A stretch of DNA of 64,000 nucleotides. It comes from Streptomyces lacrimifluminis. GTDB lineage: Bacteria; Actinomycetota; Actinomycetes; Streptomycetales; Streptomycetaceae. The notes under the pieces are model-generated. The model did not search any database. It was given only the letters and a program-made list of their open reading frames with translations, and was not told the origin of the DNA. This document shows positions 51,646 through 60,508 of this stretch, one piece after another; within the stretch, counting starts at the first letter, position 1, and each line of letters starts with the position of its first letter. The stretch lies in NCBI RefSeq assembly GCF_014646095.1, contig NZ_BMMU01000013.1, positions 124,001 through 188,000 of the forward strand, written 5' to 3'. The position numbers and the translations under genes are program-made.

Positions 51646-52179
51646 ATGAGCACCCGCCACATCCTGTTGGGGCTGCTCGCCGGGGGACCCAGCCATGGCT
51701 ATGACCTCAAGCGACGGCACGACGAACGCTTCCCGCAGGCCCGGCCGTTGGCCTACGGGCAGGTCTACACGACCCTGCAGCGCCTGGTGCGCGACGGGCT
51801 CGCGGAGGTCGACGGCACCGACACGGACGGCGGTCCGGAGCGCACGAAGTACCGGACGACCGCCGACGGAAAGCATGAACTCGCCGACTGGGTACGACAG
51901 ATCAGCGCACCCGCACCCCACGTCGTCAACGAGATCTTCGCCAAGGTCGTCGTCGCGATCCTGGCCGGCGGGGACCCGGCCGCGTATCTGCTCGACCAGC
52001 GCGCCGCGCACATGGCGCGGATGCGGGAGCTGACAGCGGTCAAGACCGCGCCGGGCTCGGACCTCTCGACCGTGCTCTCGGCGGACTACGCCCTCAACCA
52101 CCTCGACGCCGACCTCCGTTGGATGACCACCACGGCGGACCGGCTCACCACACTGACCGCGGAGGTCGACACGGCATGA
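51646..52179 (+). CDS. PadR-family transcriptional regulator
   Basis: 177 residues. The N-terminal winged helix reads TRHILLGLLAGGPSHGYDLK, PLAYGQVYTTLQRLVRDGLA; a C-terminal helical dimerisation domain follows. Members repress efflux genes and respond to the exported drug. Its stop overlaps the ATPase start (ATGA), making it the first gene of a regulator-ABC cassette like LmrR/Lin-type modules. GAGG lies just upstream of ATG 51646. Confidence 0.92.
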   Translation: MSTRHILLGLLAGGPSHGYDLKRRHDERFPQARPLAYGQVYTTLQRLVRDGLAEVDGTDTDGGPERTKYRTTADGKHELADWVRQISAPAPHVVNEIFAKVVVAILAGGDPAAYLLDQRAAHMARMRELTAVKTAPGSDLSTVLSADYALNHLDADLRWMTTTADRLTTLTAEVDTA

Positions 52180-52910
52180 CCACCACCAACGGGGAACCGT
52201 CCGGCGGGGACACCGCACCACCCCTGCTCACGGCCCGCCGCCTGGCCAAGACGTATGGCAGGACACCCGCGCTGCGCGGCGCCTCGGTCGCGCTGCGGGC
52301 CGGCGAGATCCTGGCCGTCACGGGGGCCAGCGGCAGCGGGAAGTCGACGCTGCTGCACTGTCTGGCGGGGATCGTCCGGCCGGACGCGGGCACCGTCGAG
52401 TGCGCCGGGGAGCGGCTCGACACACTGCCCGAGCGGCGGCTGAGCGAGCTGCGGCGCACCGAGTTCGGGGTCGTCTTCCAGTTCGGGCAGCTGATTCCGG
52501 AGCTGACCGTCCTCGACAACGTCGCGCTGCCGCTACTGCTCGCCGGGACCGCGCGGGGAGCGGCGCACGAGCGGGCGGGCGAGTGGCTCGAACGGTTCGG
52601 GGTGCTCGGGCAGCAGTTGCTGCGGCCGGGCGAGCTGAGCGGCGGGCAGGCGCAGCGTGTCTCGCTGGCCCGTGCCCTGGTCACCGGCCCGAAGGTGGTC
52701 TTCGCCGACGAGCCGACCGGCGCGCTGGACTCCCTCGCGGGCGAGCAGGTGATGGGGGCGCTGACACACACGGCCCGCGAGTCCGGCACGGCGGTCCTGC
52801 TGATCACGCACGACGCCCAGGTGGCGGCGTACGCGGACCGCGAGCTCAGGCTGAGCGACGGCGCCCTGGCCGCCGACGGCGCCGAGACCTCGGCGGAGGT
52901 GACCTCGTGA
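52176..52910 (+). CDS. ABC transporter ATP-binding protein (LolD/MacB type)
   Basis: 244 residues. Walker A GASGSGKST, Q-loop VVFQFGQLIPELTV, signature LSGGQAQR, Walker B VVFADEP, D-loop GALDS, switch His LLITHD. The sequence with FGVVFQ and DEPTGALD is the MacB/FtsE/LolD pattern that works with FtsX-like permeases, one of which follows with a 4-base overlap. ATG 52176 overlaps the padR stop. Confidence 0.93.
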   Translation: MTTTNGEPSGGDTAPPLLTARRLAKTYGRTPALRGASVALRAGEILAVTGASGSGKSTLLHCLAGIVRPDAGTVECAGERLDTLPERRLSELRRTEFGVVFQFGQLIPELTVLDNVALPLLLAGTARGAAHERAGEWLERFGVLGQQLLRPGELSGGQAQRVSLARALVTGPKVVFADEPTGALDSLAGEQVMGALTHTARESGTAVLLITHDAQVAAYADRELRLSDGALAADGAETSAEVTS

Positions 52911-54358
52911 TCGCCGGCGTGGTCTCCGCGGGGTCCGAGGGGCCCAACGGCAGGGATTCCTCAGGCACGAGGGCCGGCGACAAGGGGGCCGGCGGCTCCA
53001 GGAGCGGCTCCCTGCGCGCCGATGTGCGGCTCGCCTGGCTGCTCACGCGGGGTTCCGACCGGCGGGAGTGGTGGCGAGTCGCGCTCACGGCGCTCGGGGC
53101 GGCGCTCGCGACCGGGTTCGCGCTGGCCGCCCTGGCCGTCGCCGCGATACGCGGGTACCGCCACATCGCCTTCGCCAGCGGACTCCTGGACCGGCCCGGG
53201 GAACGCTCAGGTGTGGTGCTCACCCTCGTGCTGCTGCTCGTGCCCGTGATCGGGTTCCTCGGGCAGTGTGCGCGGGTCGGGGCCGTGCACCGGGACCGTC
53301 GGCTGGCCGCGCTGCGGCTGGCGGGGGCCGGTGCGGCGCAGGTGCGGCGGATCGCGGCGCTGGAGTCGGGGCTCGCCTGTCTGCTCGGCTCGGCGGTCGC
53401 CGCGGTGTTCTGCGTGCTGTTCCTTCAGGGCGAGTGGCGGCAGCCGCCCGTACTCCTCTGGTTCGGGATCGCGCTGGTCGCGGCGGCCGTACCGGTGCTG
53501 GGGGCGCTGGTGAGCGTACTGGCGCTGCGACGCGCGGTCGCCTCGCCGCTGGGCCGGGTACGGCGGGTGCCGCCTCGCGAGGGGCGTGGCCCGGGGATGC
53601 CGGTCCCGATGGCGGCCCTGGGTCTGCTGTTCGTGGGTCTGCTGCTGGCGCCGGACACGTTCGGCGGGTACGAGACCGCCCCGGTGCTGGTGTTCGCCGT
53701 GGTGATCGGCACCGGTGTGGGCGCCCTGTGGCTGACCGGCGCCACCGCCCGGTTCACGGGGCGGATCCTGGCGGCCCGTACCGCCGATCCGGCGACACTG
53801 ATCGCGGCGGAGCGGCTGCGCGACGACCCGTGGGCCGCCGCCCGCACCCATGCGGCGGTGCTGCTGGTGACCGTCGTGGGCACCGGGTTCGTCGGCCTCC
53901 GGGAGGTGCTGCTGACCTCGCTGCGCGACCGCGGCGAGAAGATGGCGGCCTCGCCCCTGTCCTTCTACACCACCGGCATCGACCTGACCGGCGCCGCCGT
54001 CCTGGTCGCCCTGGTGATCACGCTCTGCGGGCTCGGCGTCGGCACCGCCGAGTCGGTGGCGACCCGGCGCCGGGGCCTGGCCGCGCAGGCCGCCGCCGGA
54101 GTGCCGCGCGCGGTGCTCGGCCGGGCGCTGCTCCTGGAGACGGCCCTGCCGCTCGCGCCGGCGTTGCTGCTGGCGGGTTCCGGGGGCCTGCTGATCGGCG
54201 GCTGGTTCGCCGGGATCGCCCACGACGGCAGCCGCTCGGTGCCGTACACGGCGCTGCTGGTCGCGCCGGCGGTGTACGTGTGCTGCCTGCTCGCCGCGGC
54301 CACGTCCCTGCCGTTGCTGCGCCGTTCGGTGCATCCGGCGGAGCTCAGGTACGTGTGA
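52907..54358 (+). CDS. FtsX-like ABC permease
   Basis: 483 residues, eight or more hydrophobic segments; helix 1 at about residues 55-75 after a Ser/Gly/Arg-rich N-terminus. Two FtsX-like halves are recognisable (RRLAALRLAGAGAAQVRRIA in the first; ATRRRGLAAQAAAGVPRAVLGRALLLETALPL in the second, cited here by key residues G, R and E). It is a mechanotransmission-type exporter, probably of peptides or lipids, e.g. antimicrobial removal. GTG 52907 overlaps the ATPase stop. Confidence 0.88.
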   Translation: MIAGVVSAGSEGPNGRDSSGTRAGDKGAGGSRSGSLRADVRLAWLLTRGSDRREWWRVALTALGAALATGFALAALAVAAIRGYRHIAFASGLLDRPGERSGVVLTLVLLLVPVIGFLGQCARVGAVHRDRRLAALRLAGAGAAQVRRIAALESGLACLLGSAVAAVFCVLFLQGEWRQPPVLLWFGIALVAAAVPVLGALVSVLALRRAVASPLGRVRRVPPREGRGPGMPVPMAALGLLFVGLLLAPDTFGGYETAPVLVFAVVIGTGVGALWLTGATARFTGRILAARTADPATLIAAERLRDDPWAAARTHAAVLLVTVVGTGFVGLREVLLTSLRDRGEKMAASPLSFYTTGIDLTGAAVLVALVITLCGLGVGTAESVATRRRGLAAQAAAGVPRAVLGRALLLETALPLAPALLLAGSGGLLIGGWFAGIAHDGSRSVPYTALLVAPAVYVCCLLAAATSLPLLRRSVHPAELRYV

Positions 54359-54374
54359 GCGGCCGGGCATGACT

Positions 54375-54413
54375 GATCCGGCCCTGGGGAACGGGGGTTC
54401 CCGGGGCCGGATC
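54375..54413. terminator. Terminator between convergent genes
   Basis: GATCCGGCCCTGGGGAAC pairs with GTTCCCGGGGCCGGATC with one bulge and a short G-rich loop. Confidence 0.82.
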
Positions 54414-54458
54414 GCATCCGCACAAGTGTCCGTATTCAGGTATCAGAAAGCCCGGACG

Positions 54459-54995
54459 TCAGGCTGAGATGCCGTCGATCCGGGCCATCGCGTCGTCCGC
54501 GCCGTACGGCTGCAGATACGGCAGCCAGCGCGGGTCCCGGTGTCCTGTGCCGATGATGCGCCAGGCGAGACCGGTGGGCGGGGCGGGTTTGTGACGCAGC
54601 CGCCAGCCGATCTCGAAGAGATGGCGGTCGGCCTTCGTGTGGTTGCAGCGACGGCACGACGCCACCACGTTGTCCCAGCGGTGCTGACCGCCACGGGACC
54701 GCGGGATGACATGATCGACGCTGGTCGCGGCGGCGCCGCAGTACATGCACCGGCCGCCGTCGCGGGCGAACAGCGCCCTACGGGTCAGTGGAACGGGCCC
54801 CCGGTAGGGGACCCGTACGAACCTCTTCAGCCGGACCACGCTGGGTGCGGGGACAGTAACGGTCGCGCTGTGCATGAAGGCGCCCGATTCCTCCAGGGAG
54901 ACAGCCTTGTTCTCCAGGACGAGGACGAGCGCGCGCCGGAGCGGTACGACGCCGAGTGGCTCGTACGACGCGTTGAGTACCAGGACATGCGGCAC
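54459..54995 (-). CDS. HNH endonuclease family protein
   Basis: 178 residues. PHVLVLNASYEPLGVVPLRR, then LFARDGGRCMYCGAAATSVD, HVIPRSRGGQHRWDNVVASC and RRCNHTKADR give the HNH beta-beta-alpha metal motif, with two CxxC pairs for structural zinc. The lone chromosomal form is very common in Streptomyces and its role (repair or defence) is unknown. GTG 54995 has AAGGAGG 6 bases upstream; the longer frame to 55118 lacks a site. Confidence 0.9.
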   Translation of the reverse strand: MPHVLVLNASYEPLGVVPLRRALVLVLENKAVSLEESGAFMHSATVTVPAPSVVRLKRFVRVPYRGPVPLTRRALFARDGGRCMYCGAAATSVDHVIPRSRGGQHRWDNVVASCRRCNHTKADRHLFEIGWRLRHKPAPPTGLAWRIIGTGHRDPRWLPYLQPYGADDAMARIDGISA

Positions 54996-55331
54996 GGATG
55001 CCTCCTTGGGCGTCGGCGGCGCGTGGCTCGCGCCGGGACGATCTGTAGTCAGTCTCCCCTCTCGCCCGGCGGCAGCGCCACCACGTCCCGGTAACGGGCT
55101 GGGAGTGTTTTCGACCACACCTTGCGTTCACGAGCCGGGACCACACCCTCTTCATCCCCAGGTGAGCGCGGTCTCTCCCTCGAACATCGCGGCGATCCGC
55201 ACACGTTGCCCCGTTAGTGTGGTGGATCTGCCCTTCCGGTGACCTTTCCGTGACCTGAATGACAAGCTCACCGTCGAGCCGACCGTCGTAACCATCCGTA
55301 CCGGGGGCAGGCCGCTTTGGAGGTACCCCCC
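54996..55331. other. Divergent intergenic region, HNH / mscS
   Basis: 336 bases. No gene is seen. At 55238-55255 two GGTCAC units, 11 bases apart (minus-strand reading), resemble Streptomyces PHO-box direct repeats; TAGTGT at 55215-55220 is a possible -10 for mscS. Confidence 0.5.
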
Positions 55332-56438
55332 GTGTCCTTGCCCGCCGTCCTACTCGCCGCCGGTCCGTCGCCGTCACCGACTCCCTCGGAGTCACCGACC
55401 GCGTTGGTCCCGTCGCTCCAGGACGCCCAGGAGAGCGCGACGAACGCCGCCAGCTGGGTCGAGCAGAACTGGTCCACCTGGCTGGCGATCGGCCTCAAGG
55501 TGCTGCTGATCGTGGTGATCGCGGTGGCGCTGAGAGTGGCGGTCCGGCGGGCGATCACCAAGCTGATAGAGCGCATGAACCGCACGGTCCAGACGGCCGA
55601 CGGCCCGTCCGGCGGCACGGCGCTGGGCAGCCTGCTGGTCAATGTCGAGCGCCGCCGTCAGCGCTCCCAGGCGATCGGCTCCGTGCTGCGCTCGGTGGCG
55701 AGCTTCATCATCCTGGGCACCGCGGCCCTGATGGTCCTCTCCGCGTTCCAGATCAACCTGGCCCCGCTGCTTGCCTCCGCCGGTGTCGCGGGCGTGGCGA
55801 TCGGTTTCGGCGCCCGCAACCTGGTGACGGACTTCCTCTCCGGCGTGTTCATGATCCTGGAGGACCAGTACGGCGTCGGCGACACCATCGACGCGGGGGT
55901 GGCGTCGGGCGAGGTGATAGAGGTGGGCCTGCGCGTGACGAAGCTGCGCGGCGACCAGGGCGAGATCTGGTACGTCCGCAACGGCGAGGTCAAGCGCATC
56001 GGCAACCTCTCCCAGGGCTGGGCCACGGCCGGCGTCGACGTGACCGTGCGCTCGGACGAGGACCTGGAGCGGCTGAAGGAGAAGCTCGCCGAGGTCGGCG
56101 AGAAGATGAGCCGGGAGGATCCCTGGAACGAGCTGCTGTGGGGCCCGATCGAGATCCTGGGCCTGGACAGCGTTTTCCTGGACTCGATGGTGATCCGCCT
56201 CACGGCGAAGACGATGCCGGGCAAGTCCCTGACGGTGGAGCGCGAACTGCGCTGGCGCGTCAAGCGGGCCCTGGACGCGGCGGGCATCCGCATCGTCGGC
56301 GGCACCACGGTCATCCCGGAGGAGGAGCCCCTGGACCCGACGGCCGGCATGGCGGCCCCGTCGGCGTACTCCAACACGGGCTCCCCGCAGGCCCAGGCGG
56401 CCACCCCGCTGGTCGCTCCGCCGGGCGCGCCGAGGTAG
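55332..56438 (+). CDS. Small-conductance mechanosensitive channel (MscS family)
   Basis: 368 residues. Hydrophobic helices at about 60-80 and 125-145, then the pore helix TM3: LLASAGVAGVAIGFGARNLV, rich in packing Gly and Ala, followed by TDFLSGVFMILEDQYGVGD and the cytoplasmic beta and alpha/beta vestibule (RVTKLRGDQGEIWYVRNGEV). The Pro/Gln/Ala tail is disordered. It opens under membrane tension to release solutes on osmotic downshock. GTG 55332 is chosen because GGAGGT lies 7 bases upstream. Confidence 0.93.
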   Translation: MSLPAVLLAAGPSPSPTPSESPTALVPSLQDAQESATNAASWVEQNWSTWLAIGLKVLLIVVIAVALRVAVRRAITKLIERMNRTVQTADGPSGGTALGSLLVNVERRRQRSQAIGSVLRSVASFIILGTAALMVLSAFQINLAPLLASAGVAGVAIGFGARNLVTDFLSGVFMILEDQYGVGDTIDAGVASGEVIEVGLRVTKLRGDQGEIWYVRNGEVKRIGNLSQGWATAGVDVTVRSDEDLERLKEKLAEVGEKMSREDPWNELLWGPIEILGLDSVFLDSMVIRLTAKTMPGKSLTVERELRWRVKRALDAAGIRIVGGTTVIPEEEPLDPTAGMAAPSAYSNTGSPQAQAATPLVAPPGAPR

Positions 56439-56470
56439 CCGGCAGGGACAGCGGAAGACGTACGTGAAGA

Positions 56471-56499
56471 GGCGGCGCCCCCGATCCGGGGGCGCCGCC
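56471..56499 (+). terminator. Intrinsic terminator after mscS
   Basis: GGCGGCGCCCCCG and its complement form a perfect 13-bp stem with a 3-base loop (ATC), followed by TCTCTCATT. Confidence 0.9.
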
Positions 56500-56513
56500 T
56501 CTCTCATTGCCCC

Positions 56514-56543
56514 TTGACGGCCCCCTTGGTCCGGTCCTATCTT
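56514..56543 (+). promoter_or_regulatory. csn operon promoter
   Basis: TTGACG (56514-56519) and TATCTT (56538-56543) with 18-base spacing is the best sigma-HrdB-type promoter in the window. Start would be near 56550, just ahead of the operator. Confidence 0.75.
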
Positions 56544-56555
56544 CTCGCCATCCGA

Positions 56556-56570
56556 TAGGAAACCTTCCTA
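56556..56570 (+). promoter_or_regulatory. CsnR operator
   Basis: TAGGAA-ACC-TTCCTA is a perfect inverted repeat immediately downstream of the predicted transcription start. CsnR of S. lividans is known to bind an AGGAAA-TTTCCT-like palindrome before the chitosanase gene (from memory). Confidence 0.8.
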
Positions 56571-56623
56571 ACAGTCATCATCGCTGTGAAAAGCTGGGCA
56601 CGGAAAGGCAGGTGCAGACACCC

Positions 56624-57835
56624 ATGGCAGGAACCGCGGGCACGCCCGGCACCCCCAGCGTCCTGCGCGCCATGAACGACCGGGCCGCCCTGGACCTCCT
56701 CCTGGAGCACGGCCCCCTGTCCCGCACCCGGATCGGCAAGCTCACCGGCCTCTCCAAGCCGACCGCCTCCCAGCTCCTCGCCCGCCTGGAAGCGGCGGGG
56801 CTGGTACTGGCGACCGGCACCACCGAGGGCCGCCCCGGCCCCAACGCCCAGCTGTACGAGGTCAACCCGACCGCCGCGTACGCCGCCGGGCTCGACGTCA
56901 CCCCCGAACGCGTCCTCGCCGCGGTCGCCGACATCACCGGCCGGACCGTGGGCGAGTACGAGCTGCCCACCCCCGGCAGACGCCCCGCCAGGCCCGTCGT
57001 CCAACAGGTCACCGACGCCCTGGACGGCGCCGTCAAGGCGGCCGGGCTGGCCCCGGCCGACCTCCGGCGGCTCGTCATCGGGACGCCGGGCGCCTTCGAC
57101 CCGGGCACCGGCCGGCTGCGCTACGCCTCCCACCTCCCGGGCTGGCACTCCCCGGCCCTCCTCGACGAACTCGCCGCCGCGCTGCCCATGCCGGTGGAGT
57201 ACGAGAACGACGTGAACCTCGTCGCCATCGCCGAACAACGGCTCGGTGCCGCCCGGGGGCACGACGACTTCGTCCTCCTGTGGAACGAGGGCGGACTCGG
57301 CGCCGCGCTCGTCCTCGGCGGCAGACTGCACCGCGGCTGGACCGGCGGCGCCGGTGAGGTCGGCTTCCTGCCCGTGCCGGGCACACCCCTCGTCCGGCAG
57401 GTCAGCAGGGCCGGCAGCGGCGGCTACCAGGAACTCGCCGGTTCACAGGTCATCCCCCGGCTCGCCCGCGAGCTGGGCATCAGCCCCGTCCCGAACGGCC
57501 CGTACGCCGAGGTCGCAGCCGCCCTCGTCGCCCAGGCCGCCGACATCGACGCGGGGCCCCACCGGCGGCTCCTCGAAACGTACGCGACCGGCCTGGCCAC
57601 CGGTCTGGCCTCGCTCGTCTCCGTCCTCGACCCCGAACTCGTCGTCCTCAGCGGCGCCTCCCTCACCGCGGGCGGCGAACCCCTGCGCGGTCTGGTCCAG
57701 GCCGAGCTGGAGGAACTGGCCGCGGCCCGGCCCCGGCTGGTCGTGGGCGACGTACGCGAACACCCCGTGCTGCGGGGCGCACTGGAGAGCGCCCTCGCGA
57801 CCACCCGGGAGGAGGTCTTCGACACCTCGCGCTGA
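56624..57835 (+). CDS. csnR: ROK-family repressor of chitosan-oligosaccharide use (CsnR)
   Basis: 403 residues. Winged HTH (LSRTRIGKLTGLSKPTASQL, about residues 30-50) and ROK domain with ENDVN. Unlike the ROK protein at 4721 it lacks the CxCGxxGCxE zinc motif. The gene heads an operon of sugar-binding lipoprotein, two permeases, GH4 enzyme and kinase, the csnR-K order of S. lividans/S. coelicolor, in which CsnR represses until glucosamine oligomers arrive. It probably represses itself via 56556-56570. ATG 56624 has AGGTG upstream; GTG 56612 with GGAAAGG is an alternative start. Confidence 0.85.
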   Translation: MAGTAGTPGTPSVLRAMNDRAALDLLLEHGPLSRTRIGKLTGLSKPTASQLLARLEAAGLVLATGTTEGRPGPNAQLYEVNPTAAYAAGLDVTPERVLAAVADITGRTVGEYELPTPGRRPARPVVQQVTDALDGAVKAAGLAPADLRRLVIGTPGAFDPGTGRLRYASHLPGWHSPALLDELAAALPMPVEYENDVNLVAIAEQRLGAARGHDDFVLLWNEGGLGAALVLGGRLHRGWTGGAGEVGFLPVPGTPLVRQVSRAGSGGYQELAGSQVIPRLARELGISPVPNGPYAEVAAALVAQAADIDAGPHRRLLETYATGLATGLASLVSVLDPELVVLSGASLTAGGEPLRGLVQAELEELAAARPRLVVGDVREHPVLRGALESALATTREEVFDTSR

Positions 57836-58219
57836 GCAACCGTTCCCGTGGACCGAGCGGGAGTGAGTCCGTTCAGCCGAGCGCCCCGCACGGTCCTGGG
57901 CGAGCTGGTCCCCGGCGTACCCGACCCCGGCGGCGGGACGCATCCTGTGCGTGCTCCGGGCCCGGGAGGGCCCCCGCACTCCCCCAGAGGGGGTGCCCCC
58001 GGACGCCGTACTCCGCGTCCCTGATCACACAGGCACGCTCACCCACACAGCCCAGGGCACCGCAAGCCCGGAAGCCGACCATCACACGATCGAGCTCATT
58101 CGGCCTCGCCCGCGCTCCTTGGCGAGCAACTGCAACCCCCAGTTCCGCCTGTTCACCCTCATCTTCACCACACCCTCACGTCCCGCGTCCTGCCACACCC
58201 TTCCCTGGGAGACCTCGCC
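57836..58219. other. Intergenic region csnR-csnE
   Basis: 384 bases within the operon. It contains the dispersed hairpin GCACTCCCCCAGAGGGGG (57976-57993), common in Streptomyces, and otherwise nothing recognisable; no second CsnR palindrome or clear promoter was seen. The gap is long enough to hold an internal promoter. Confidence 0.5.
57975..57998. repeat. Dispersed Streptomyces hairpin element
   Basis: GCACTCCCCC-AGAG-GGGGTGCCCC folds into a short stem; near-identical copies are frequent between Streptomyces genes (recalled). Here it may trim csnR from csnE messages. Confidence 0.65.
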
Positions 58220-59557
58220 ATGCCCGGAACATCCAGAAAAGTCGCCGCCGTGCTCGCCGTTTCCGCCTCGACAGCCCTCCTCGCCACCGCCTGTACGGGC
58301 CAGTCCTCGACGGGCGCCCAGGACGACGCCTCCAAGGACACGACCATCACCTTCTGGCACGCCTGGAGCGCGCCGAACGAGGTGGCGGGCGTGAAGTCAC
58401 TGATCGCCGGCTTCGAGAAGGCCCACCCCGACATCCACGTGAACGTCGTCGGCAACATGACCGACGACAAGATCAACCAGGCCCTGCGCGCGGGCGGCAG
58501 CAAGGCGCCCGACGTGATCTCGTCGTTCACCACCAACGGCGTCGGCAAGTTCTGCTCGTCGGGCGCGCTGGTCGACCTGAACCCGCTCTTCGAGAAGTCG
58601 GGCATCGACCCGGCGGCGACCTTCCCGAAGGCGATGAGCGAGTACACCCAGTACGACGGCAACCGCTGCGCCGTCCCGCTGCTGGGCGACGCCTACGGCC
58701 TCTACTACAACAAGACCGCCTTCAAGGCGGCCGGGATCACCAGTCCGCCCAGGACCTGGTCCGAGTTCGAGGCCGACGCCAAGAAGCTGACCATCACCAA
58801 GGGCGACACCTACTCCCAGCTCGGCTTCATGCCGAACTACCACGGCTGGGAGACGACCACCGAGCACTACATGGGCCAGTTCGGGCCCACGTACTTCGAC
58901 GAGTCGGGCAAGTCGACGATCGCCACCGACCCGGCCGTCACCGACGCCTTCACCCTGCAGAAGAAGCTCGTCGACGGCCTCGGCGGCTTCAAGAAGCTGG
59001 AGAAGTTCCGCAGCGGCCTCGGTGACGAGTGGGGCCCCAAGCACCCCTTCCAGACCGGCCAGGTGGCCATGCAACTGGACGGCGAATGGCGCCTGGGCAT
59101 GGCACTGGACGCGAAGCCCGACTTCGAGATCGGCGTCGCCCCGCTGCCCGTGCCCGACGACCAGGCCGACCAGTACGGCAAGGGCTACATCACCGGCACC
59201 ATCGCCGGTATCGCCGCCACCAGCGAGAAGCAGAACGCGGCCTGGGAACTGGTGAAGTACATCACCACCGACACGGACGCGGTGGTCGGCTTCTCCAACG
59301 CGATCCACAACGTCCCCTCCACGCTCGCGGCGCTGAAGTCCCCGAACCTGAAGTACGACCCGCGCTTCAAGACCTTCCTCGACATCGCCGCGAACCCCAA
59401 CTCGACCACCTCGCCGGCCTCGGTCAACGGCGGCGTCTACCTCACCACCATCCAGCAGCTCGGCTACGACTACGAGAGCGGCAAGGTCACCGATCTGCGG
59501 GCGGGCCTGAAGAAGGCGGCGGCGCAGATCGACACGGACATCGCGCAGGCGAAGTAG
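58220..59557 (+). CDS. csnE: Sugar ABC transporter substrate-binding lipoprotein (CsnE)
   Basis: 445 residues. Signal peptide with lipobox LLATACTG, then the family-1 extracellular sugar-binding fold: ITFWHAWSAPNEVAGVKSLI, DVISSFTTNGVGKFC, and aromatic-rich YEWETTTEH-like sites that stack sugar rings (NYHGWETTTEHYMGQFGP). In S. lividans its orthologue binds chitosan oligosaccharides and delivers them to CsnFG. ATG 58220 has GGGAGA upstream. Confidence 0.85.
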   Translation: MPGTSRKVAAVLAVSASTALLATACTGQSSTGAQDDASKDTTITFWHAWSAPNEVAGVKSLIAGFEKAHPDIHVNVVGNMTDDKINQALRAGGSKAPDVISSFTTNGVGKFCSSGALVDLNPLFEKSGIDPAATFPKAMSEYTQYDGNRCAVPLLGDAYGLYYNKTAFKAAGITSPPRTWSEFEADAKKLTITKGDTYSQLGFMPNYHGWETTTEHYMGQFGPTYFDESGKSTIATDPAVTDAFTLQKKLVDGLGGFKKLEKFRSGLGDEWGPKHPFQTGQVAMQLDGEWRLGMALDAKPDFEIGVAPLPVPDDQADQYGKGYITGTIAGIAATSEKQNAAWELVKYITTDTDAVVGFSNAIHNVPSTLAALKSPNLKYDPRFKTFLDIAANPNSTTSPASVNGGVYLTTIQQLGYDYESGKVTDLRAGLKKAAAQIDTDIAQAK

Positions 59558-59559
59558 CC

Positions 59560-60507
59560 ATGGCCGCCACCACCTACACCCTGCGGGCGAAGCACCGGCG
59601 GTCGAGGCTGCGCACCCTCGCCTTCCTCTCGCCCTGGCTGATCGGTTTCACGGTCTTCTTCGCGTACCCGATGATCTCGACGGTCTACTTCTCGTTCATG
59701 CACTACGACGGCTTCAGGCCGCCGACCTGGAGCGGAACGAAGAACTGGAGGTACGTGTTCGAGTCCTACCCCTTCTTCTGGCCCGCCCTGCGCAACACCC
59801 TGTGGCTGGTCGTGATCATGGTGACCCTCCGAGTCCTGTTCGGACTCGGGATCGGCATGCTCATCACGAAGATCAAGACGGGTACGGGCGTCTTCCGCAC
59901 CCTCTTCTACCTGCCCTACCTCGCCCCGCCGGTGGCCGCGACCATGGCGTTCGCCTTCCTCCTCAACCCTGGTACGGGACCGGTCAACTCCCTGCTGGAG
60001 AGCATCGGCATCCCGGCACCGGGCTGGTTCAACGACCCCGGCTGGTCCAAGCCGGCGCTCACCATGCTGGCCCTGTGGGGCGTCGGCGACCTGATGGTGA
60101 TCTTCATGGCGGCGCTGCTCGACGTACCGAGGGAGCAGTACGAGGCGGCCGAGCTGGACGGCGCGACACCCTGGCAGCGGTTCCGGTACGTCACGTTGCC
60201 GAACATCTCGCCGATCATCATGTTCGCCGTCGTCACCGGTGTCATCGGGGCGATGCAGTACTACACCCAGCCCCTGGTCGCCGGGAAGGTCGCCTCGGGT
60301 GTGATCCAGGGCGCGGGCACCATGTTCGAGCCCGGCTACCCCGAGCACTCCACGCTCACCCTCCCCCAACTCGTCTACAACCTCGGCTTCCAGCGCTTCG
60401 ACTACGGCTCCGCCTGTGTCGTCGCCCTGGTGCTGTTCGCCCTGTCGATGGCGTTCACCGCGCTGTTGATGCGGCGCCGGGGCGGTCTCATCCAGGCAGG
60501 TGACTGA
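59560..60507 (+). CDS. csnF: Sugar ABC transporter permease (CsnF)
   Basis: 315 residues, six helices, MalF-like without the long loop. The EAA motif in EQYEAAELDGATPWQRFRYV (about residues 190-210) contacts the ATPase. The ATPase is absent from this operon; a shared MsiK-type ATPase encoded elsewhere normally serves such Streptomyces importers. It lies 2 bases after csnE. Confidence 0.88.
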   Translation: MAATTYTLRAKHRRSRLRTLAFLSPWLIGFTVFFAYPMISTVYFSFMHYDGFRPPTWSGTKNWRYVFESYPFFWPALRNTLWLVVIMVTLRVLFGLGIGMLITKIKTGTGVFRTLFYLPYLAPPVAATMAFAFLLNPGTGPVNSLLESIGIPAPGWFNDPGWSKPALTMLALWGVGDLMVIFMAALLDVPREQYEAAELDGATPWQRFRYVTLPNISPIIMFAVVTGVIGAMQYYTQPLVAGKVASGVIQGAGTMFEPGYPEHSTLTLPQLVYNLGFQRFDYGSACVVALVLFALSMAFTALLMRRRGGLIQAGD

Positions 60508-60508
60508 C

